This document shows positions 9,436 to 19,749 of a stretch of 64,000 nt of DNA, one piece after another; within the stretch, counting starts at the first letter, position 1; every line of letters begins with the position of its first letter. A model generated the notes under the pieces. It was not told the origin of the DNA, searched no databases, and was given only the letters and a program-made list of their open reading frames with translations. The DNA comes from Heterocephalus glaber (taxonomy: Eukaryota > Chordata > Mammalia > Rodentia > Bathyergidae), in contig NW_004624781.1 in NCBI RefSeq assembly GCF_000247695.1, forward strand, positions 11,185,147-11,249,146, written 5' to 3'. The position numbers were made by a program, and so were the translations under genes.

Positions 9436-11385
9436 GGCCCGTCTCCCACACCTGCCTGCAGCTGTGGCTGTGTGAGCCAAAAGGATCTGGACAACCTCGC
9501 CCTCGTTTGATCCTGTTTCCTCACCAGCCACATGCCCTGATGCCCTCTGTCATGCATTGTTTTAGAAGGAGCATCTAGGTTTCTTTGCTACTGTTTCCAA
9601 AGGAAAAGTACCCCATGAGGAAACTTGGAAGCTACAAGTTCAAATTCTGCCAGGGCAGCAAAAATGAGGTCAGTAGCATGGCAGGTTTGGTCACCCATTC
9701 GCAGAGAAGCAGGCTGGGGCTACAGGACCATGGTGGGGGGCCCCTCAGGGCCTGCCGCTATTGAGTTAACACGTGTCTGCACAGCCAGCTAAATACAAAT
9801 TGATCTCTGGTGGCTGACCAATTACACACAGTCCTTGGGGAGAAAACAAGTGAAGAGAAATGTGTTAGGTAGAGGAAAGGGCTAGCAGCTGTTGGGGCGG
9901 GAGGAAAATGGATTCACCCCAAGTTGGAGGATTTTGATTCACATCTGTGGTCCAGCTGATCTTGCTGGGATGCATCTGACAGGGATTGTGTGTAATCCTG
10001 TGTGTGTGTGTGCGTGTGCACAAAGCCACTGGGACCAGGGTGGCCAGGAACCCCAGCTTTCCTGGAGTAGTTTCTTGAGTGACTCCTAAGAGCGCCCTCT
10101 CTGCCTCCCATGGGGGTCTTGGTTAGGACAGTGAATGTTACAGCCACCTTAATTATGACCACATGGTGTGTCTGTGTATAAAAAATTGTTGAAAAATAAT
10201 TTACAGTGCTGGAGAAAGACTCTAATGAGCTGTTGTTGTGGTTTACCTTTTTGATTACTTTTAGAGACATAAAATCAAGGTCGAATCCTGGGACATATCA
10301 ACCTACACCTTCTTTCAGAGTGTAATAGTGAAGAGATGAGCCACTGATCAGCCAGTTTCCAGCCCAGCTCTGTTATTTACCAAAAATTACATGACCTCAG
10401 GGTGTATGTTCTATGAACTCTAAACAGGGACTAGAGGTACCTACCTGCTAAGCTAAAAGGAGAACCCAGCAAGTTAATAGTTAACACTTGGTAATAGTGG
10501 CTGACATTAAGCCTTCAGTCAATATTTGCTGTTACTGTACTTTGGTCCCAGCCTTATTGTTCTTTAGCTGTTTGACCACCAGCCCAATCTAAGCCCTGAT
10601 TTCCCTCATCTGTAGAATCAACATACTAATTTCCAAGTCCTGCAGATGTAATAAGCAGCACATAGGGTGCTGCGTGCGAGAGCTCAGGACAACACCTGGG
10701 TTTCAAAGGATGCTCATGATTCTTCTCTCCACTCCTGCCTTCCCCTGCCCTTCCTCTGTCCTCGTCTTTGAATGCTCACCAAGCTCCTCTTCCAGTTCAC
10801 TTATTTTGTGGAGACACTGAAGTTGTGCTCTTTGACGTCACCGTGAACCCGTCAGTGAGATAGCTAAGCTCTTCAGGATGCTGTTCTCTTAGTGATGCAA
10901 TGATTGTCACAACGGCAAAGAGAATTTTTTAAAGTTGTCTTAACTTTCACAGGTGTCCAGAGGACCTGTGGCTAGGTACCCTGATGAGCTTTAGAGTAGG
11001 TTTTCTCTGTATCTCTCTGTCCCTCTTCCAGATTTCTCTTCCCCCTCCACTCACCCCATGTCCTCGAGTTATTTTGGCTTCTGGTAGCATTTCTATTTAA
11101 GTCACGACAAAAAAGAAATGAGGTTAAGCCTGCAAAGGAAGACCTGTATGACAGCAGATACTACAAAGCATGTCTAAAACACTGTTTGCTTTTGGCTTCT
11201 GTGGAGTAAACAAGACCTAGCCAAGAGTTTCATCAATAAGAGCAACCTTTGGGAAAATGAGCAGTTGTTGGTTGACACCATAAACTGTAGATTTTTGCAG
11301 GAGCTTTATTCATTCAGAGAGATCCAGTTGGAGCTCTTACCTCTCTGTCATTCAGCTGTCCTTTCACTTGTTTTTTTAAATTTTT
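9436..11385. other. Mostly unannotated stretch
   Basis: A short imperfect GT run lies near 9999-10020. The region 10560-10670 has weak MIR-like phrases (TTTCCCTCATCTGTAGAATC) but cannot be assigned firmly. No gene is recognised. Confidence 0.45.
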
Positions 11386-11389
11386 TTAT

Positions 11390-11530
11390 TTCACAGACAC
11401 CGTTTGCCAGGTGCTGTGCCATGTTCAGGCGGCACAGTGGTGTAAAGATCTGTGTTTGTCCCCGTGCAGTGCATGGTTCACTTAGCGTCCACACAGCATC
11501 CCCGTCAGGGTGCACATTCAAGTCAACTCA
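11390..11530 (-). repeat. L2 fragment
   Basis: 'GTTTGCCAGGTGCTGTGCC' followed by GGTGTAAAGATCTGTGTTTG and 'CATTCAAGTC' follows reverse-oriented L2. The 133-aa open frame at 11265-11666 plus runs across this fragment and is best treated as chance. Confidence 0.5.
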
Positions 11531-12044
11531 CGAGGTGTCCCAAAACACAAACGTGAAAGTAGAAATTGACCGAAGAAGGAAGTACATGGAAAGGATCTGT
11601 GTTAGTGACATAGAAACAAACAGAAAGCCTGAGTTGAGTATTTTGAAAGAAGGGGAAGGACAGTAGTGGCTCCAGCTGAGGTCCTGCATGTGGGGAGAGG
11701 AGAGGCCGGAAGCAGCTGTCTCCTGCCAAAGGTGGCCCATCTCCAGTGTAGGCTCAGATCCCTGTTCAGCTTTGCCGCCTCATTGATTTAGATGAATTTG
11801 AATGGAACAAATGAGGATGTCCCATATACCAGCTACCTGTTTAAGGTAAAGCCAACTCAAGGCTGATAAAAAGTAGTCCTGCGTGTATAAGAGCTGCCAT
11901 CATAGCTGCTGCAGTGATGATTTTGCAAGAGGAGCAGACACAATTTCTGACGTTGAAGGTGGTTGGGGAGAAATGTAATTGGAAAAGCACTCTCAAAAAG
12001 GACCCAAAGCCTTTAACCAAATAGTGTTAGTTACCAGTGTTTTC

Positions 12045-12220
12045 CACAGGCTGTTGTCAGAGAAAGTACATCAGAATTCCTGGACCCCATGTTAGAAAGG
12101 TGGATCCCTGAGCCCTGCCACACCTGCTGAGGGAGGATTTGGGGAGGTGAAGTCCAGATATTTGTATCTGTAGCCACTTTCTACGTTTCTTCTGTACCTT
12201 GAAGGTTGAGAACCACCAGG
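12045..12220 (+). mobile_element. hAT-Charlie-type MER fossil (MER20/MER5-like)
   Basis: Begins CAGTGTTTTCCACAGGC, contains 'ACATCAGAATTCCTGGACCC', and ends GGTTGAGAACCACCAG, matching the inverted ends (CAGTGnTTCTCAACC type) of small non-autonomous hAT-Charlie elements. The middle is diverged. It contains no coding sequence. Confidence 0.55.
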
Positions 12221-12690
12221 CTGCTTGGTCTATTTTACCAAGAAAGGATATGAGCATCAGCCTCTGAAAACTCTCTCTAAAAAATGGGCAAAGCAAAAAT
12301 GCAGTAAAAAAGCCAAAAATAAAGGGAGCTGGACAAGCTCCTCTTAGAGAAAATACAGACGACCATGGAGAATGCTCAGGGTATAAATATCTAGAACTAA
12401 ACCTGGACAGTAGTTCCAAAGGATCACTGAGCCAAACACCTTTGAGATTCTTCAGAATTCCAAAGTGACTTTTCTCATGTTTGAGGTCAACCAGGGGCCA
12501 GATATATTTGGCAGAAGCAAGTTTTCCCCTCAAATTCTACTCCCCCGCCATGCATTTTTAGTGAAATACAGTCCTTGTACTCTTTTATGATTCTACCCTA
12601 CACTCATCAAAAATGCCACTTCATATCAATGACTTACTAGCCCCATAATATTTAGAACTCTTTTGTTCCTCATTAGAAGCCAGAAGTTGT

Positions 12691-12902
12691 AGCCAAGTGT
12701 CCTGGTGCATCCCTTTAATTGCAGCACACTGGGAAGCTGTAGCGGGATGATCACAAGTTTGAGCTCAACCTGGGCAACTTAGCAGTTATCTCAGAATAGG
12801 ACTTTGGATGTAGTTCAATGCAAAGACCCTGAGTTTAGCCCTCAGTTTAATCTCCAGTACCAGTTTATGAATGAATGAATGAATGAATGTGGAGGAGGAA
12901 AG
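12691..12902 (+). mobile_element. B1-dID-type dimeric SINE with (GAAT)n tail
   Basis: A 7SL-derived B1-like half (AGCCAAGTGTCCTGGTGCAT ... 'GAGCTCAACCTGGGCAAC') is followed by a tRNA-like ID half ending 'AATCTCCAGTACCAG', then GAAT repeats at 12868-12889. Flanks AAGCCAGAAGTTGT (12677-12690) and AAACCAGAAGTTGT (12903-12916) form a 14-bp target-site duplication with one mismatch. Confidence 0.85.
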
Positions 12903-12947
12903 AAACCAGAAGTTGTGTTTGGCCAAGGAGGAACCAACTAACTCCAA

Positions 12948-13046
12948 GCCCGGGGATTTAGCTCAGTGGTTCCGTCACTTGCCTTGCAAGTGCAAGGACC
13001 CGAGTTCGATCCCTGGTACCAAAAAAACAAAACAAAACAAAAAACA
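12948..13046 (+). mobile_element. ID-like SINE with perfect 16-bp target duplication
   Basis: The head GCCCGGGGATTTAGCTCAG, the B-box region GAGTTCGATCCCTGGTACC and an A-rich tail lie between two identical copies of AACCAACTAACTCCAA (12932-12947 and 13047-13062). The perfect duplication and intact promoter boxes mark this as one of the youngest insertions in the window. It lies 45 bp beyond the end of the older B1-dID insertion. Confidence 0.95.
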
Positions 13047-13229
13047 AACCAACTAACTCCAAATGAAAAGAAGTTTATTTTGGTTCCAAAACACAAGCCC
13101 CAAAGTAGTTTTGAGTTTGCCATAGGCTCTGGGCCCTCCCTTCAGGATTACAACTTAACCTGCAAGTATCCTGACCTTCCAGCCTCAAAAAGTAAGGATG
13201 AAGCAGTTCCACATCATGGGCAAGCACTG

Positions 13230-13325
13230 AAGTGGGAAAAAATTAGGGTTTTAGTCTTGGTTTTCCCACCAGTTTGCCGTGTGGCTTTGGGCAGGTATTT
13301 TAACCTTTCTGATCCCCTGTGATTA
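13230..13325 (+). repeat. MIR fragment
   Basis: 'TTGCCGTGTGGCTTTGGGCA' and 'TTTTAACCTTTCTGATCCCC' match the forward MIR core in order. Confidence 0.5.
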
Positions 13326-13594
13326 AACTGTATCACCTTTGATCAAAAGTACTTCTCTGTCCTCAGTACCCTAATAATTATAGAAGCTGTGGCCCAGAAC
13401 GCCCCACTGCCAGTGTGTGCTGGTTGCCCCTCTGTTTCCCACCTTTGCAAGTGCAGGGCACGGCTGGGTGGTGTGTTCAGCATCTTCCTGGGAAAGATGA
13501 ACGAATTTGATCCTGTTGCTTCTGGGTGTCAAAACACTCTCATCTGACCATGCCACCGAAGAAGTTTGTTGAGAGTGTGTCTGGCTGACAGGAT

Positions 13595-13935
13595 GACTGA
13601 TTGGCTGATAACAATGGCTGACAGTGATTGATTGAGTGCAAAATTATCTGCTCCCATTACTTCTGAAATTGAATTCAGATTGGTCCTATTGGAGGGTTTC
13701 CATGGAGACCATACCTGCTGTAGCAGTTGTGTGGGAAGCAGTGGCTGATTGTGATCAATACCTGTTTCCTGTGTTGGTCTAAAGAAATTAGAAGCGATCG
13801 TCCTCAGAAAGAAGCAGCTATGTACTATACGGAAAAGCAAAAGCTCATGGTTGTCTTATTGCTACATCCAGCGAACGCGAGGCTCCTTGAAGTTCTGCTT
13901 CGGCCACTGACTCTGAGATACACTGAGCAGTTCGC
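13595..13935. promoter_or_regulatory. Candidate promoter or enhancer: CCAAT boxes, RFX X-box, CpG-enriched stretch
   Basis: Three ATTGG (reverse CCAAT, NF-Y type) boxes lie at 13600-13604, 13679-13683 and 13688-13692. At 13695-13710 GGTTTCCATGGAGACC is a near-palindromic match to the RFX X-box. From 13790 to 13935 I count eight CpG dinucleotides in about 145 bp, whereas neighbouring DNA has few. NF-Y and RFX sites close together are known from ciliary and MHC class II promoters. The sites are seen directly; promoter or enhancer function is inferred. No gene start can be assigned. An 82-aa open frame (13727-13975 plus) overlaps it but shows no known domain. Confidence 0.4.
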
Positions 13936-13973
13936 TGTTCTTATTTTGTTGTCATCACTGAAGGTTTGCTTTT

Positions 13974-14061
13974 GAGGGGGTGGTTTCTGGCACCGGGGAT
14001 CGAACTCAGGACCTGCACTTGCCAGGCAGGCGAGGTGCTGCTGAGCTAAATCCCTAGCCCT
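13974..14061 (-). mobile_element. ID-like SINE, antisense
   Basis: The reverse complement carries the tRNA-like head (GGGCTAGGGATTTAGCTCAG) and the GAGTTCGATCCCCGGTGCC B-box end. Flanks TGAAGGTTTGCTTTT (13959-13973) and TGAAGGTTTGTTTTT (14062-14076) are a 15-bp target duplication with one mismatch. The A-tail side is short and eroded. Confidence 0.9.
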
Positions 14062-14254
14062 TGAAGGTTTGTTTTTTAAAAGAAAAGCAGGATTCTCTTT
14101 GCTCTTTATGTATTTTTTAAAAATTATGATATTGTAACATTTAATTGAATCTTAATCACTCCATATTAATGCAGAGACAGGGACAACCCCTCTGTCCTTT
14201 GCCAGGTTGTTTCCTAGAACGAACAAGTCATTAGACAATTCCATAAGCTGGCTG

Positions 14255-14545
14255 TATTGCTCTCTCCACTGGCCTGTGCTGCCTGCTCTTCAGGAAGCCT
14301 CCCCTAACTACCCCATGACAGCTAACCACTAGCACCCTGCCGTCTTAAGGCCTTTATCCCTCTTCCGTGGTGGCCCTCATCTCCGGTGACCTTGCCTTAA
14401 GGTTGTTTAGACCCTTTCACCCCTTGGCTTATGACCTCCTTGAAGGTGGGGTCATTTTTTTTGTTTCCTTTGTCATCCTCAGCATCTGTTGGGGCTCCTG
14501 ACACATCACAGGGGGTCAGTAAGTGCTTGTTGAATTGAGTTAACT
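14255..14545 (+). repeat. L2 LINE 3' end
   Basis: 'TCAGGAAGCCTCCCCTAACT', 'GACCTCCTTGAAGGTGGGG', 'CCTGACACATCACAGG' and 'CAGTAAGTGCTTGTTGAATT' occur in the forward L2 order. The copy ends at the usual 'TTGAAT' terminus. Confidence 0.75.
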
Positions 14546-14904
14546 GGATCCGCACCAAAAGGTCATCTCTTCGGGGACTTGTGTGTGATTGGATTCTTGC
14601 AGGGTGAGGTGGGGAATGCATGTTGGTGGCTCCCTTGCTCTAGCTCTAGCTGTGTCTGTGCCCAGGAGGGTGCTGGGAGATATGGTGCTATAAGAGCATC
14701 ACACTGTCTGACTTGTCTGTATAGCTCCTAGACCAGCACTGACCCAGCTGGGATGGTGGCAAAGGACACCTAATTAGGATTCAGTTGTATGTGTAGCCAC
14801 ATTCATTCAGCAGTGCAGGTGGAATCTACTTCAGCTTACCCTCCTCTGGAATCTGCCTCATTAATTGAAAATGCTTTCAGAGAAATCCACTGTTCATAAC
14901 ATCT

Positions 14905-15118
14905 AACATGTTTTGAGCATTTACCACAAGCCTGGTGCTGTACTGAGTACTTTATATATTTTCCAATTCTTAAACATTGCTACCATGATCCAGTTTTGAA
15001 GATAAGGAAACTGAAGCATAGAGTGGGTAAGCACTTTCCCTAAAGTCTCCCAGCTAGGTAGTATTAGGGCCAGAATTAGAACCCAGAAAGGCTAGCTCCA
15101 GATACCACACTGAAACCA
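14905..15118 (-). repeat. MIR, nearly full length
   Basis: 'TTGAGCATTTACCACAAGCC', 'GAAGATAAGGAAACTGAAGC', 'AGTGGGTAAGCACTTTCCC' and 'CCCAGCTAGGTAGT' are in the reverse MIR order, covering core and flanks. Confidence 0.8.
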
Positions 15119-15132
15119 TTTGTCATGTAGCC

Positions 15133-15135
<3 letters not shown>

Positions 15136-15164
<29 letters not shown>
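15136..15164. repeat. Pure A29 tract
   Basis: Twenty-nine consecutive A residues. No SINE or processed-pseudogene head is visible upstream, where a MIR ends. The tract may have grown in place or may be the tail of a lost element. Confidence 0.9.
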
Positions 15165-15166
<2 letters not shown>

Positions 15167-15169
15167 AAA

Positions 15170-15295
15170 GTTTAATTCCTGAACCACTGATCAGAATCAC
15201 CTAGAATTGTGTTTAAAACACATATACCCCAAGACCCACTGAACAGATTCTTGGGACTGAGGCCAGCCAACCTGCTCACTGCCGTTCTGTGTGTT
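15170..15295 (+). mobile_element. MER20/MER5-type hAT fragment
   Basis: 'CTGATCAGAATCACCTAGAA' followed by 'CCCAAGACCCACTGAACAGA' and 'TTCTTGGGACTGAGGCC' follows the order of small hAT-Charlie fossils. Its ends are not preserved. Confidence 0.5.
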
Positions 15296-15485
15296 TGAAG
15301 TTGGTTTTGTTGTGGTTTTCCTTCTTTTGAGAGTAGGAGGGATGATGATTTAAATCCCCCAGCTTTCAAAGTCTCTGCTGCTGGGAGACATACTTCTTGA
15401 GGCTTCTACATTAAAAGTAAGGCTTTAGGATTTTTGTTTCTCTGTCCTAGGTTACGTAGAACCAGAGGTGGTAACACCAAAACTT

Positions 15486-15637
15486 TTGTTGTTGTTGTTA
15501 TTGTTGAGTTTTCAAGACAGGGTTTTGCTATGTAGTTTAGGCTACTCTTAAACTCATTATGTCGCCTATTCTGGTGATCCTCCTGCCTCAGCCTCCTGAG
15601 TGCTAGGATTTCAGGTGTGCACCACCATGCCCTGCTC
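15486..15637 (-). mobile_element. B1-like SINE, antisense
   Basis: 'CAAGACAGGGTTTTGCTATG', 'CCTGCCTCAGCCTCCTGAGT' and a 'GTGCACCACCATGCCC' end are the reverse complement of a 7SL-derived B1. A GTT-rich tail lies at 15486-15510. I see no ID half here. Confidence 0.85.
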
Positions 15638-15984
15638 AATTTTTAAAGAGAATTATCAGGCCTTTATGGTAGAATGAGTGTTTAATGGAACAGTCCAGAA
15701 AGCCTGTCGGAGATGCTCATTTCAAGGTACAGACCTGCTTTACTTAAGGGCCCCGCTGATGTCACCCCCCATGAAGGGACTGCCCGGAGGCACATGCCAC
15801 AGGACTCCCACCCTGGTACAAGAAGTTTGCTCCTGGCTCCCAGATGAATTCATGGTCTTGCCCTTGAGTCTCCTAAAGCACATATCCTGCCTTGTATTTT
15901 TCTCAGTGTTGTAAATGCAAATCAGAGGCCTCCTGAAGCTGTAGAATAGCAGCAAGCTGATAAGTGTTTCTTCTTCCTTTATCT

Positions 15985-16370
15985 TTGGTGATTTCTCCTA
16001 CAGCTCCAGCTCCATCCTTGTCTTTCCAGCAGAATTCCAGCTGCCCCAAGCACCTGCTTGCAGGGAATTTTTTCTTCTGGCACAGCCTCCACAGAGACTC
16101 CACACCTGAATGTTTTAAGAGGGTCCTTGCACACCCCTGGCTTTCTATTCCTGCTTATCCTTCTGTAACTTGTTTCCTAACCTTCTCTGAAGGGCAGCAA
16201 CTGTCTCTTCAAAGCTCCTGTAATCTCAGCCCCTGTCCCTCATCCCAGCAATGACCCCAGCTTCTCTCACAGGCCACCTGCTGCCATGGCCTCTTTCCAC
16301 GTAGTTCCACTTCCAGCTTTGCAGGGCTGTTGATCTGCCTCCAGCCATGAAGTGTTTGTAGAATAAATGA
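15985..16370 (+). repeat. Probable L2 fragment
   Basis: A pyrimidine-rich body is followed by 'GAAGTGTTTGTAGAATAAAT' and a GAATG end, like an L2 3' end. The open frames here overlap on both strands and carry no motif. Confidence 0.4.
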
Positions 16371-16939
16371 ATGCTTCTTTGTGAGTGGATTCTCTTTCCT
16401 CACTTACCCCAACTTTCCTTTCTTTCCCTGATCACTTACAAATGCTTCCGTTCTTGAGTGTTCTCCCACCTTCTATCTGGAGAGTCATGAACCTGGTCCA
16501 TTTGCCATCAGTGGGATTATAATTGTGCACGTGGCATAACCACTTAAACAAATGACTTTGCATAGTGATTCAGGCAGTTCTCATTCAGTTTGCCTTCCTG
16601 GGTTTTTCAAGGTGAGCAGAAGAAAGCCTCTGTTTTTATTCTGGAAGCTCATAATTGTTGAAAAGTCACCAGATGATTTGCCCCAGTGCCATGACTTCCC
16701 TGAAGTTGGGAAAAGCTGCTTGTGACCCTCATGCAGGTGACGTTCTTAGGACTCCTAAGTGAAAAGGGATAGAAAATCAGATGCCATATTTTGCCACATG
16801 AATCCATTTAACTGCTACTTGGCTCTTCATACTCTTTTAGATTAAGAACTCCCCTAACATTATGTGGGTAAGTTAAAAAATTCCTTGTGTTTGTTCCATT
16901 TTTGAAAAGAAAAGAAAAGAAAAAAATCTATGCATTGTC

Positions 16940-17235
16940 AAAATATTTGCTTAATCTTGCAGATTTGGGAAGTTGTGTAGCTGCTCGCTCTGACAGACCA
17001 GAACAATGGTCATTAAATGAGAAGCAGATGCAATAAAGTATGCAATAAAAAGCCTTCTATTATGGGCTGTGAAGGGGAAAAATTAGTTGTTAACAGTACA
17101 CAGTAAGCGTTATGGAATAAATCAGAACAAAACCATTCCCAATTACTGTACCAAGATAATTAACGTCTACAATGCTAATTAAGGCCTGTTTATGTCTATT
17201 TCTGTTTGTGTACAAACATATGCACATAGTTAAAT
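16940..17235. promoter_or_regulatory. Candidate conserved noncoding block
   Basis: Unique AT-rich DNA with closely packed motifs: two ATGCAATAAA copies near 17030-17050, GCTAATTA at 17174-17181, AATTACTG near 17140 and 'GTTTATGTCTATTTCTG'. It lacks repeat homology, stop-free frames and simple repeats. This texture is typical of developmental enhancers, but conservation cannot be measured here. Confidence 0.3.
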
Positions 17236-17239
17236 ATTT

Positions 17240-18155
17240 TCTATTGTTTTTTTAGGCGATGCTAACTTCAGAGTTGAATTTTTCTGAATTTAACTTTTGT
17301 TTTTGTATCACCAGGAAGTACAGTCTCCAGAAACTGAAACTCCAGACTTTCCTCCTTGATTTTGCTTTATTTTTCTTGGCTAACTTCAGAAAAATCCTTC
17401 AAGTATGTGACACTACTTCCTTGAGTGGATTTTTCTGGCCTAGAATGTTTTTAGCTGGATCAACCAGGATCCTCCCCCATCCCTTCTTACAAAGAGGAAG
17501 TGTCTTTTCCTTGAACTTCACCAACATGCTAAATTATCTTCACATAGTATTAGAGTTCCATAGGATTCAAAATGTCCTTTGAATATGAGTCTTGAGTAAA
17601 TTTAAACCTGAAGAATGAGAAACGGATAAATAACCCTCCTTACTGGCTGCTCCCCGGGGTTTTCGTCACAGACTATAAATATCACGTAAATATTTCCTGA
17701 CCAGTAAGCTATAATTTTTTGGATGGATGTCAATGTTTTTTTTTTAAGCAGGAACAACAATGAACTATAATTATCATTCACAAGTGATCAGCTAAACAAT
17801 TGCAGAGTCGAAAGCTTTCAATCAAGGCCCAGGAATAGCTAGTGTGGATACTGTACTTGACTCAGTACCATGAATTAGGATGAAACTTGATTCTGATCTG
17901 CTGTTGATATTCTTTTGAAAATCACTTTCTCCCACCAAAGAATCACATTTTTAAAGAATGTATTTCTTCTTTCACTCTTCTTTTAATCCTATCTACTCAC
18001 TCTCTCTTTCCCCCCTAAGTTTCAGGCTACCAAGCATTTAAGACAGCTGCAATTTTAATAAAATTCTTCTTTCTAGGATTAAATCAAAACAAAAACAACT
18101 TGTATGTGATAGAGAGCTTTTGCAGCCTTTAAATCGTTCTGGCAAGCCTTTATTT
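17240..18155. other. Unannotated AT-rich stretch
   Basis: A 107-aa open frame (17259-17582 plus) has no recognisable motif. Nothing else is assigned. Confidence 0.45.
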
Positions 18156-18159
18156 CCGA

Positions 18160-18505
18160 CCAGGACTGTCCAAAAGAACTGTAATGCAAATGTCGTATGT
18201 CATTTTAAGTGTTCTAGTAACCACATTTTAAAAACCAAAAAGAAACAGATGAAATTACTTTTGATGATATATTTTATTTGATGTAATTCATCCAAAATAT
18301 TCTTATTTCAACATTTCACCACTAAAGTAATTAAGATATTTTACAATTTTTCAGATGAACTCTGTAAAATTTTTTTTATATATATACACACACACATATA
18401 TATGTATCACACACATACACACACAGCACATCCCAACTCAGACTAGACACATTTCACATGTTCAATAGCCACATGGATTGGTGGTGACCAAATTATGCAG
18501 CATTC
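18160..18505 (+). mobile_element. hAT-like MER fossil with internal TA/CA repeat
   Basis: The left side 'CAGGACTGTCCAAAAGAACT' and right side 'TCAATAGCCACATGGATTGG' fit the well-known mammalian non-autonomous hAT group whose ends read CAGnnCTGTCCAATAG. The interior is AT-rich and includes a TA/CA run at 18377-18425. I cannot name the subfamily. Confidence 0.6.
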
Positions 18506-18904
18506 AGCAAATAAAACTTGGAAAAAACCTGAACTTAAGGGTCTTATTTACTGGAATGACCAACTAGGTCACTTTGGGATTAAAGAAAACATCACTCTGT
18601 CACTTGATTGGTGATGGATTTGCAGAAAGAAAATGGTGGGAGTTCTAACAAATTCAGAGGGTCTCACTTTGTTTTCTTAACATAAAGCTACAGGTTTTGT
18701 CCTCATGAGTCTTGCTTGCAAGTGAAGGCTGAGTTGGGTGCCTTATTAAGAAGACTCAGCCTTCTCTAACCAATCTCAGGCAGAAGGCACATTTGGACAG
18801 AAGGAAAGCTTGGTGATCCTGGGGCACCTCCCACTTCAGAAATGACTCATATGTCCCCTTGTCTCCTGTTATACCCCTGGACTGGAACCCAAGCCCCTTC
18901 CAAC

Positions 18905-19145
18905 CTCAGTACTCAACTGCAGTTGGGACAAAGCAGGAATTTTTCTCATCTGACAGCCCTCAGTTTGAACAACCGGGTGACATGTAACAAATTGCAGATC
19001 TGAATCTGTTTCCTTCTTCATCAAACAGGAAAGCTAAGGCCTACATTGCAGAGTTGTTTGAAGAACTAAACAGGGTACAAAGCTCCTGGCAAGGTGTCTG
19101 ATACATAGTAGGTAGCCAATAGATGATGACTATCATTGTAATATA
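18905..19145 (+). repeat. MIR
   Basis: 'TGTTTCCTTCTTCATCAAAC', 'AGAGTTGTTTGAAGAACTAA', 'CAAGGTGTCTGATACATAGT' and 'AGGTAGCCAATAGATG' follow the forward MIR order up to its 3' end. Confidence 0.65.
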
Positions 19146-19212
19146 AATATGCAATATTTATAGACATAATAAGGAATGATTCCTTCTGTTACAGTTCTCC
19201 CATGTTGCTGCA

Positions 19213-19542
19213 GTGACCTTATGCAGAAGGACCCTTGTGTTGCTCTGTGGTCCATCAATGGAAACTATGATCTCTAGTTCACAATCTTGTGTGAAGATTA
19301 TCCTTGGAAAAGCTGGAGCAGGAATAGGTAATTGTTTAGGCTGTGTTAGAAAATTTCTGTATTTATTAAACTTGGTTACTGCCACTTTTCCTTTTTCGTT
19401 TTCCAGAATGATTTTAGCTGTGGATGCGAATGTTTTCAAAATCCACACTTGGTCTAACCTGGATGTGTTGTTATATCCTTATGGTTGTCATCTGCAAAGG
19501 GAAAGCAGGCATATTTTGGTCTACACTGTTTACCAAATATAG
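19213..19542 (+). other. 109-aa open frame containing a splice-site-bounded segment; not a confident gene
   Basis: The frame has no recognisable domain. Its second part (19407-19542) is preceded by a pyrimidine-rich tract ending TTTTCCAG and followed at 19543 by GTAAAA, so it could act as an internal or cryptic exon. The frame stops exactly at the candidate donor (TAG at 19540-19542), so it would not read through in that frame. Chance is the simplest explanation. Confidence 0.2.
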
Positions 19543-19707
19543 GTAAAATTCTTGGTTTTTACTTTTTAGAGGCTGTGGTTTTCTTGTAAGCCAACTTTTT
19601 GCTATTTCTATTCTCCAGTTGACTTTCAAGGTTGCAAGTTTGGCCAGGACTCACACTGATTCCTTCTCATGCATGAAAAAGCACTAAGGCGTTATTTACC
19701 CAACTCA

Positions 19708-19733
19708 GTGTGTGTGTGTGTGTGTGTGTGTGT
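19708..19733. repeat. (GT)n microsatellite
   Basis: About 13 uninterrupted GT units. Confidence 0.9.
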
Positions 19734-19749
19734 AGCTTTGATCCTCAAT

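Noticed and set aside
9111..9578. 155-aa frame on plus and 132-aa frame on minus
   Set aside because: They overlap each other and a MIR copy (9290-9425), so chance frames are the simplest reading.
12057..12533. 158-aa open frame on the minus strand
   Set aside because: Its end lies in the hAT-Charlie fossil at 12045-12220 and the rest has no recognisable motif.
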